NCBI GenBank assembly: GCA_002397345.1
Contig: DHAH01000150.1
Location: 319 to 5,549, forward strand
Source: Clostridiales bacterium UBA4959
Lineage (GTDB): Bacteria > Bacillota > Clostridia > Oscillospirales > CAG-272
DNA: 5,231 nt
Direction: 5' to 3'
Position numbers and translations under genes: made by a program. The notes under the pieces are model-generated. The model was not told the origin of the DNA, did not search any database, and saw only the letters and a list, made by a program, of their open reading frames with translations. Shown piece by piece: positions 1-5,231 of the stretch; the stretch's first letter is position 1, and every line of letters begins with the position of its first letter.

Positions 1-17
1 AATAGCTAATGAAAAAT

Positions 18-63
18 AATCCGCGTTAAAACCTATATGTTCAAGCTTTTGGCGCGGATTTTT
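18..63. terminator. Probable intrinsic terminator of an upstream gene
   Basis: AATCCGCG at 18-25 pairs perfectly with CGCGGATT at 53-60. The stem can extend inward through two G-U pairs and AAAA (28-31) with TTTT (47-50), leaving a loop of about 15 nt. A run of T follows (59-63) and a run of A precedes (12-16), so the hairpin could work in either direction. No gene end is visible within the window to its left, so the gene it serves is unknown. Confidence 0.55.
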
Positions 64-80
64 ATCGGGTTTATAATCGA

Positions 81-106
81 TATAAGTATTAATTCAAATA
101 CTTATA
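81..106. repeat. AT-only 10-bp perfect inverted repeat upstream of the XRE promoter
   Basis: TATAAGTATT at 81-90 is the exact reverse complement of AATACTTATA at 97-106, with a 6-nt spacer. It lies 20 bp upstream of the -35 box of the promoter at 126-154. It contains no GC clamp and no following T-tract, so it is a poor terminator. An operator or activator site is possible, but that is inference. Confidence 0.5.
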
Positions 107-125
107 ATAATTTTCTATATTTCAC

Positions 126-154
126 TTGACAAATCGCGTTTGGCGTTATACAAT
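126..154 (+). promoter_or_regulatory. Sigma-A-type promoter of the XRE regulator gene
   Basis: A perfect -35 TTGACA (126-131) is followed after exactly 17 bp by a -10 TACAAT (149-154, five of six consensus bases). Transcription would start near 161, giving a leader of about 57 nt before the TTG start at 218. It is the only strong plus-strand promoter I can find in the left half, so it probably drives the XRE gene and perhaps the genes after it. Confidence 0.8.
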
Positions 155-162
155 GTTGATGC

Positions 163-185
163 ATAGTGAAACATAGTTTCATCAT
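163..185. promoter_or_regulatory. Candidate operator palindrome overlapping the transcription start region
   Basis: The core TGAAACATAGTTTCA (167-181) is a perfect 6-bp inverted repeat with a 3-nt centre. Extending the arms to 10 bp (163-172 and 176-185) keeps 8 of 10 positions matching. It begins 8 bp after the -10 box, a typical repressor position, directly upstream of an XRE-type DNA-binding protein gene. Binding by that protein (autoregulation) is inferred from position and symmetry only. Confidence 0.5.
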
Positions 186-201
186 TGCGAAAATAACGGG
201 T

Positions 202-207
202 AAGGAG
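202..207 (+). promoter_or_regulatory. Ribosome binding site fixing the TTG start of the XRE gene
   Basis: AAGGAG ends 10 nt before the TTG at 218. An in-frame TAA at 194-196 lies just upstream, so no longer start is possible, and no ATG is near. Together these make the TTG the start codon. Confidence 0.85.
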
Positions 208-217
208 CGCGGATAAT

Positions 218-613
218 TTGAAATTTGGAGAGAAGCTGAAACAGGCACGGCTCTGCGCGGGTTTAACGCAGGAGGAGCTGGGCGCCGCCGCTGACGTCAC
301 CAAACGCACGATAATCAATTACGAAACGGGCAGCCGATACCCGCGCGACCGGGGCGTATATGCGCGCCTTGCAGCAGCGGTGGGCTGCGAGGTAAATTAT
401 CTTTTGACCGAGGATGAAGAATTTATCACCGAAGCTTCTTCTAAATATGGCTCGAGCGGCAAGACGGAGGCGCGGCGGCTGCTTGAGCGCAGCGCGGCGC
501 TCTTTGCGGGCGGAGGGCTCGCCGACGAGGATAAACTGGCGTTTTTACTGGAGCTGCAGCAGCTATATTTGGAATCTAAAGAAAACGCAAAAAAATACGC
601 GAAGAAAAAATAA
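218..613 (+). CDS. XRE-family helix-turn-helix transcriptional regulator
   Basis: This 131-residue cytoplasmic DNA-binding protein probably represses its own promoter. Residues 4-63 form an XRE/Cro-CI HTH: an opening FGEKLKQAR helix, the turn segment LTQEELGAAADVTKRTIINYE, then the usual Gly-Ser/Tyr-Pro tail and a closing helix ending VNYLL. A linker (about 64-82) leads to a helical C-terminal segment with the pattern ALFAGGGLADEDK and a lysine-rich end. I know this tail from clostridial XRE proteins encoded beside ImmA-type peptidases. The start is TTG with a good SD. The ImmA/IrrE gene follows 184 bp downstream, as in the ImmR-ImmA pairs of ICEBs1-like elements, where the protease inactivates the repressor. 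ImmR has a similar length. No integrase or other mobile gene is visible here. The regulator family is clear; the target genes and inducing signal are not. Confidence 0.92.
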   Translation: MKFGEKLKQARLCAGLTQEELGAAADVTKRTIINYETGSRYPRDRGVYARLAAAVGCEVNYLLTEDEEFITEASSKYGSSGKTEARRLLERSAALFAGGGLADEDKLAFLLELQQLYLESKENAKKYAKKK

Positions 614-797
614 ATCCGTTTTTTCGGGAATTGAAGAATCACGCGGAGATATGGGGCGACTTTTGGCTGCCCGGATAAATTTATAAACAAATAGGGGCGA
701 ACCGCTCCGAATGCGTAATACCAATTTGAGATTGTGGATAATCTAATAAATCTGACCCGACCGCTCCAGCGGGCGGTGGCGCGGGAGGGAAGCTCCA
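614..797. other. Structured gap between regulator and protease genes
   Basis: I find no convincing gene in these 184 bp. Two small hairpins are visible: GGGGC/GCTCC (694-698 with 704-708) and a 7-bp stem with a CAGC loop (760-766 with 771-777), the latter 5 nt before the SD of the next gene. The 8-mer ACCGCTCC occurs in both hairpins (701-708 and 760-767). Neither is followed by a T-tract, so neither looks like a terminator. They may be remains of a dispersed palindromic repeat or may affect translation of the protease gene. Confidence 0.4.
783..788 (+). promoter_or_regulatory. Ribosome binding site fixing the TTG start of the ImmA-like gene
   Basis: GGGAGG lies 9 nt before the TTG at 798. 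An in-frame TGA at 753-755 closes the frame upstream, and no ATG or GTG lies between, so the TTG is the best start. Confidence 0.8.
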
Positions 798-1310
798 TTG
801 TCATATCAATATATAAAAGACGAGGTCGAGCGCGTCGCCGATAAATACGGCACGCGTGACCCCGTAGCTCTTATACGTCAGAGCGGCGCGACGCTCAAGC
901 TCAGCGACCGTTATACCACGCTGAAGGGTTATTTTTTTCATTCGCTGCGCAGTAACTTCATCGTTGTCAACTCAAAACTGCCGCGCGCCGAGAGGCGTAT
1001 CGTCGCCGCACACGAGTTCGCTCATTTTATGCTGCACCGCGAACAGGCGAAAACCGCTCCGATACACGATACGATGATGTTTTCGGTAAACTCGCGTATG
1101 GAATATGAGGCTAACCTGTTCTGCGCCGAGCTGCTGATCACCGACGGCGAGGTGATGGAAGCCGCGCGCGATACCGGCGGCGATTTTTTCGGCATGGGCA
1201 AAACGCTTGGCGTCATGCCGGAGCTGCTATTATTCAAGCTCCACGGCATGAACGAGCGCGGCGGGCGCTTCAACCTGCCGCTGTCGCTGAACAGCGGGTT
1301 TTTAAAATGA
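798..1310 (+). CDS. ImmA/IrrE-family zinc metallo-endopeptidase
   Basis: This 170-residue soluble protein carries the gluzincin-like signature of the ImmA/IrrE (DUF955, peptidase M78) family. The zinc-binding HEFAH sits at residues 72-76 in the context RRIVAAHEFAHFMLH. About 26 residues later comes the usual EYEANLFCAELL segment (102-113), whose Glu102 or Glu104 should give the third zinc ligand. The N-terminal half has the family's YGTRDP motif (17-22) and the GYFF/FIVVNS beta strands (44-59). There is no signal peptide or membrane segment. Known family members cleave partner XRE repressors (ImmA on ImmR; IrrE on DdrO), and the XRE gene just upstream is the obvious substrate candidate. The length is typical of clostridial members. 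The start is TTG, as in its partner, which may keep expression low. The FMN oxidoreductase gene begins 29 bp downstream with no terminator between. Family assignment is secure; substrate and trigger are inferred. Confidence 0.93.
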   Translation: MSYQYIKDEVERVADKYGTRDPVALIRQSGATLKLSDRYTTLKGYFFHSLRSNFIVVNSKLPRAERRIVAAHEFAHFMLHREQAKTAPIHDTMMFSVNSRMEYEANLFCAELLITDGEVMEAARDTGGDFFGMGKTLGVMPELLLFKLHGMNERGGRFNLPLSLNSGFLK

Positions 1311-1339
1311 ATAGAATCATATAAGACGGAGTCAACACA

Positions 1340-1900
1340 GTGAAGGTACTTGTCATTTTCGCCTCGCACAGGATTGGCGGAAAAAACGCGGAGATTGAAA
1401 AGGCTATGTGCGGATACGCAGATAGCTTTGAGTTTGATTTTGTGCATCTGGCAAATTGCAAGATCGAGGGATGTACTGCTTGCAATCGCTGCGGCGAGTC
1501 CGGGTACTGCGTATTACCGCAGTCTGAGGGGGACAGGTTTCAGGAAATATATGAAAAAATGGTTTCCGCAGACGCTATTTTTATAATTTCCCCCGTTTAT
1601 GCGCCTATCCCTTCAAGATTAACAGCAATATTTGAAAGGCTGACAAGCGTTTTATTTAATGCGGGACTAATAAATACCGATAATAATCCCTTGTTAAATA
1701 AAAAAACTGCCATATTTAGTTATTGTTCAAGTGGGATATGCGACGAAACTCCGATTAAATTGATATTTGACAGATTTGTTATGAAAAATTACAGGTTTGA
1801 TTTATCGACATATTCTTATTTAAATAAATCATTATATCCTAAAGATGAATTTAATGATATAACAGAATATGTGATTAAAACGTTGGAGAAGTTAGCATAA
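1340..1900 (+). CDS. NAD(P)H-dependent FMN oxidoreductase, iron-sulfur flavoprotein-like
   Basis: This 186-residue cytoplasmic protein has the flavodoxin-like fold of NADPH-dependent FMN reductases. The first strand MKVLVIFASHR leads to a phosphate-binding loop (residues 9-16). A cysteine cluster Cys45-x2-Cys48-x2-Cys51-x5-Cys57 follows. SPVYAPIPSRLTAIFERL (84-101) matches the family's flavin-binding SPVY segment and following helix. The compact CX2CX2CX5C pattern resembles iron-sulfur flavoproteins of anaerobes and the related reductases, so a 4Fe-4S cluster is possible but not proven. The physiological substrate cannot be told. The GTG start has GGAG 8 nt upstream (1328-1331). The gene sits 29 bp after the ImmA-like gene and 33 bp before a flavin reductase gene, suggesting cotranscription. 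By hand count GC falls from about 46% in the first half to about 28% in the second, and residues after about 101 match the family less obviously to my eye. Confidence 0.85.
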   Translation: MKVLVIFASHRIGGKNAEIEKAMCGYADSFEFDFVHLANCKIEGCTACNRCGESGYCVLPQSEGDRFQEIYEKMVSADAIFIISPVYAPIPSRLTAIFERLTSVLFNAGLINTDNNPLLNKKTAIFSYCSSGICDETPIKLIFDRFVMKNYRFDLSTYSYLNKSLYPKDEFNDITEYVIKTLEKLA

Positions 1901-1933
1901 GAAAAACAATATAAAAAGAAGGCGATAAATACC

Positions 1934-2506
1934 ATGAGCAAAGTATCTTTACCCGCGTCCAATGCTTTTTGTCCGCAATGCCTCTTTATGTACGGCACAT
2001 ATAAAGAAGACAAAACGCCTAACTACGGTCTTTTTTGTTGGGCTACCTACTGTTATGACGAAAGCTTCAAATTCGTAGCCTGTATCGGCGAGGATAAAAT
2101 CACGCGGGACAGAATTCGCGCGACCGGTATTTTTTCCGCTTCGGTTGTTTCAAAATCTTTATTGCCGTACGCCGATTTTTTCGGTAATAACTCCGGTTAC
2201 GAGATAGATAAATCAAAAATAATCGAGTCGGTGAGCGGCGCAGTGCTTGATGTCCCCGTACCGCGGGACGGCGTATGGAGTTTTGAACTTGAGGTGGACA
2301 AAACGCTGCGCCTTGACGCAGATGGCAAAAGCGAGATATATATCTGCCATATCAAAAACGTGCTTGCCGACGAAAGATTAGCGGACGATTCCCTCTCGTT
2401 CGAAGAAAGATTAAAAATTGCTGACCCGATAGTGACGATGTCCCAAAAATATTTTTCGGTTGATAAAAATCCAAACGGCGAGTGGGGCAAGTGGAAAAGT
2501 TTATAA
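1934..2506 (+). CDS. Flavin reductase-family protein (FMN-binding split barrel)
   Basis: This 190-residue soluble protein matches the clostridial branch of the flavin reductase-like (PF01613, split-barrel FMN-binding) family. An N-terminal CPQCLFMYGTYKED (13-26) leads to the strand NYGLFCWATYC and then ACIGEDKITRDRIRATGIFSASVV, the typical FMN-binding region with its conserved Thr-Arg-Asp and phenylalanine-serine strand. YADFFGNNSGYEIDK follows, then VLDVPVPRDGVWSFELEV, and a C-terminal strand with IYICHIKNVLADE. Members bind FMN and reduce it with NAD(P)H or pass electrons to a partner; the exact reaction here is unknown. It could work with the FMN oxidoreductase encoded 33 bp upstream. The ATG start has a modest SD, AGAAGG (1917-1922). 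Cys13-x2-Cys16 is slightly unusual: the relatives I remember have CPQP or PQT there. The gene is followed by a strong terminator. Family assignment is firm, function open. Confidence 0.88.
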   Translation: MSKVSLPASNAFCPQCLFMYGTYKEDKTPNYGLFCWATYCYDESFKFVACIGEDKITRDRIRATGIFSASVVSKSLLPYADFFGNNSGYEIDKSKIIESVSGAVLDVPVPRDGVWSFELEVDKTLRLDADGKSEIYICHIKNVLADERLADDSLSFEERLKIADPIVTMSQKYFSVDKNPNGEWGKWKSL

Positions 2507-2527
2507 TAATAGTCTGTAAATAAACGT

Positions 2528-2567
2528 ACAATGCGCGGGGTTTTTACCCCGCGCATTGTTGTTTTTT
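2528..2567. terminator. Intrinsic terminator shared by two convergent genes
   Basis: ACAATGCGCGGGG (2528-2540) and CCCCGCGCATTGT (2547-2559) form a perfect 13-bp stem with a 6-nt loop, followed by TGTTTTTT (2560-2567). It is a textbook terminator for the plus-strand flavin reductase gene. The hairpin also lies 6 bp past the rubredoxin stop on the other strand, where the downstream sequence is only moderately U-rich, so termination there may be weaker. The plus-strand T-tract overlaps the rubredoxin stop codon (2566-2568). Confidence 0.93.
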
Positions 2568-2727
2568 ATTCTTCGGTTTCTTCGAACGCGTCCTTGGGCG
2601 CGCCGCAGATCGGGCAGAGGAAATCTTCGTCGACGTCCTCCCACTTAGTGCCGGGCGCTATACCGTTATCGGGATCGCCCTTCTCCTCGTCGTAGATATA
2701 ACCGCAGATAGTGCATACGTATTTCAT
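2566..2727 (-). CDS. Rubredoxin
   Basis: This complete 53-residue gene encodes a small soluble one-electron carrier with a single Fe(SCys)4 site. The two knuckles are Cys5-x2-Cys8 in [11 protein letters not shown] and Cys38-x2-Cys41 in [14 protein letters not shown]. Between them lie the family's [15 protein letters not shown] segment (17-31), with the core Trp29, and Phe36. The length and every hallmark match ordinary clostridial rubredoxins (52-54 residues), and the acidic C-terminus EETEE is also typical. In anaerobes rubredoxin passes electrons to rubrerythrin, superoxide reductase or flavodiiron proteins, often for oxygen and peroxide defence; the partner is not in this window. The ATG start has a perfect AGGAGG 9 nt upstream (2737-2742). 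It has its own promoter at 2760-2789, lies 115 bp downstream of aspS, and converges on the flavin reductase gene. Confidence 0.97.
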   Translation of the reverse strand: MKYVCTICGYIYDEEKGDPDNGIAPGTKWEDVDEDFLCPICGAPKDAFEETEE

Positions 2728-2759
2728 AATTTTTAACCTCCTAAAAGAAATTCAACCAC

Positions 2760-2789
2760 AATATAACATATCGCTCAACGTTTTGTCAA
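2760..2789 (-). promoter_or_regulatory. Sigma-A-type promoter of the rubredoxin gene
   Basis: On the minus strand a perfect TTGACA (2789 down to 2784) is followed after 18 bp by TATATT (2765 down to 2760, five of six consensus bases). A register one base earlier, TTATAT with 17 bp, is also possible but fits worse. The start of transcription would fall near 2753, about 25 nt before the ATG, leaving room for little more than the SD AGGAGG at 2737-2742. This implies strong expression independent of aspS. Confidence 0.72.
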
Positions 2790-2842
2790 GAACAAAATTT
2801 ATTTGTGAAATTAAAAGCTCCCTGAAGAATTAATTATTCCTG

Positions 2843-4636
<1,794 letters not shown>

Positions 4637-4670
4637 CTCGTTTCTTGTGTTTGATGAATTTTATTGATAT

Positions 4671-4725
4671 GGGGCGGGGGTTCCCGCCGTTTTATTATAT
4701 ATCGGCGGGGGCAATCCCCCGCCCC
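4671..4725. repeat. GC-rich compound palindrome between hisS and aspS
   Basis: GGGGCGGGGG (4671-4680) pairs perfectly with CCCCCGCCCC (4716-4725). Inside, CCCGCCG (4683-4689) pairs with CGGCGGG (4703-4709) around a 13-nt AT-rich loop. The same bases can instead form two separate hairpins: GGCGGG/CCCGCC (4673-4678 with 4683-4688, 4-nt loop) and an 8-bp stem (4704-4711 with 4716-4723, CAAT loop). No U-run follows on the minus strand, so it is not a normal terminator of hisS. It resembles the dispersed palindromic repeats common between genes in Oscillospirales-type genomes, as I remember them. Confidence 0.7.
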
Positions 4726-4748
4726 GCGGGATGTATTAAATTATATAC

Positions 4749-5231
4749 TTATCCCAACAGGCGTCGCAGCGTATCAATATCCCGGACACCGACTTCGGTC
4801 TGCTCCCCTGTTGTCATGTTTTTAAGTATCGCATTACCCGTCTCAAGTTCGGAGTCGCCGATTATCAGTGTAAACGCAGCATTTTTCTTATCGGCATATT
4901 TCATCTGCGCCTTCAGCGAGCGTCCGACAATGTCGCACTCGGCATAAATGCCGCTTTCGCGTAACTGCGCGGTAAGACGCATCGCCGCCGCTCCGGCAGC
5001 CGCGCCCATGGGAGCGATGTACAGGCGCGGTTTTTCCGGTTCAGCTACCTTCGCTTCACACGCCTTCATCGCCAATATCAGGCGCGTTATGCCCATGGCG
5101 AAGCCTATGCCGGACAGCGCCGGACCGCCCAGCTCCTTTATCAGTCCATCGTAGCGGCCGCCGCCGCAGATCGTGCTCTGCGCGCCGATTTTATCGGAAA
5201 TAAATTCGAACACCGTGCGGGTGTAGTAGTC
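4749..5231 (-). CDS. hisS: Histidyl-tRNA synthetase, C-terminal part (cut by window edge)
   Basis: The last 160 residues of a class II synthetase that charges tRNA-His are present; the gene continues past the right edge with the reading frame open. It enters at [10 protein letters not shown], the end of the histidine-specific motif usually written [12 protein letters not shown]. The second histidine motif GGGRYDGLI (23-31 of the visible part) and class II motif 3, [13 protein letters not shown] (41-53, ATP-binding Arg50), follow. Residues about 70-160 form the HGTP anticodon-binding domain, opening RLYIAPMG and containing [16 protein letters not shown], typical of HisRS, which separates it from the HisZ paralogue that lacks this domain. 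A GTG at 5211-5213 is internal and not a start. The stop codon lies 112 bp upstream of the first aspS ATG on the same strand, the usual Firmicute hisS-aspS order. Confidence 0.96.
   Translation of the reverse strand, partial: DYYTRTVFEFISDKIGAQSTICGGGRYDGLIKELGGPALSGIGFAMGITRLILAMKACEAKVAEPEKPRLYIAPMGAAAGAAAMRLTAQLRESGIYAECDIVGRSLKAQMKYADKKNAAFTLIIGDSELETGNAILKNMTTGEQTEVGVRDIDTLRRLLG

Noticed and set aside
49..77. Possible promoter TTGGCG-17-TATAAT
   Set aside because: The -35 matches only four of six positions and lies within the right arm of the 18-63 terminator hairpin. The promoter at 126-154 is much better.
726..749. TTGAGA plus TAATAA as a second promoter ahead of the protease gene
   Set aside because: The spacing is only about 12 bp, far from the 16-18 needed.
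397..804. Open frame of 135 codons on the minus strand
   Set aside because: Its product is a serine/alanine-rich mirror of the XRE gene and the gap after it. It has no SD and no family features.
218..1310. XRE/ImmA pair as evidence of an integrated ICE or prophage
   Set aside because: No integrase, excisionase, attachment repeats, tRNA or phage genes are visible, and such pairs also occur as stand-alone chromosomal modules.
2790..2842. Terminator downstream of aspS
   Set aside because: Only a weak AT-rich imperfect repeat is present, with no GC stem or T-tract, so read-through toward rubredoxin cannot be excluded.
4694..4722. Perfect TATAAT on the minus strand (4699 down to 4694) as an aspS promoter
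   Set aside because: The position 17 bp upstream reads GCGGGG, not a -35 box, and the hexamer lies in the AT-rich loop of the palindrome.
4671..4725. Palindrome as an intrinsic terminator of hisS
   Set aside because: The sequence after the stem on the minus strand has no run of T.

Overview
The window looks like chromosomal DNA from an anaerobic low-to-mid-GC Firmicute, most likely a Clostridia/Oscillospirales-type gut bacterium. This is inferred from the hisS-aspS synthetase pair, a small rubredoxin, Fe-S/FMN-type oxidoreductases, an XRE/ImmA pair, strong Shine-Dalgarno sites and frequent TTG/GTG starts. I could not run a taxonomic search.

Left part, plus strand (1-2567). A hairpin that looks like a terminator (18-63) closes whatever lies upstream. 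Next come an AT-only inverted repeat (81-106), a near-consensus sigma-A promoter (126-154) and a palindrome just downstream of the -10 (163-185). Four genes follow in one direction: an XRE helix-turn-helix regulator (218-613), an ImmA/IrrE zinc metallopeptidase (798-1310), an NAD(P)H-dependent FMN oxidoreductase with a four-cysteine cluster motif (1340-1900) and a flavin reductase-family protein (1934-2506). The last three are only about 30 bp apart. A perfect 13-bp hairpin with a T-tract ends the series. The arrangement suggests a repressor controlled by proteolysis and linked to a small flavin redox module. The link to the flavin genes rests only on spacing and direction.

Right part, minus strand (2566-5231). 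Read from the right edge, the order is the 3' part of hisS, a 112-bp gap filled by a GC-rich compound palindrome (4671-4725), a complete aspS (597 residues), then a 53-residue rubredoxin gene with its own promoter and a strong ribosome binding site. The rubredoxin gene converges on the flavin reductase gene, and both ends share the same terminator hairpin.

Most of the window is ordinary. The parts that merit a second look are the regulator-protease-flavoenzyme series with its operator-like palindromes, the sharp fall in GC inside the FMN oxidoreductase gene, the 184-bp structured gap before the protease, and the palindromic element between hisS and aspS. I see no integrase, transposase, CRISPR array, tRNA or rRNA. 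I also see no convincing wholly new system.
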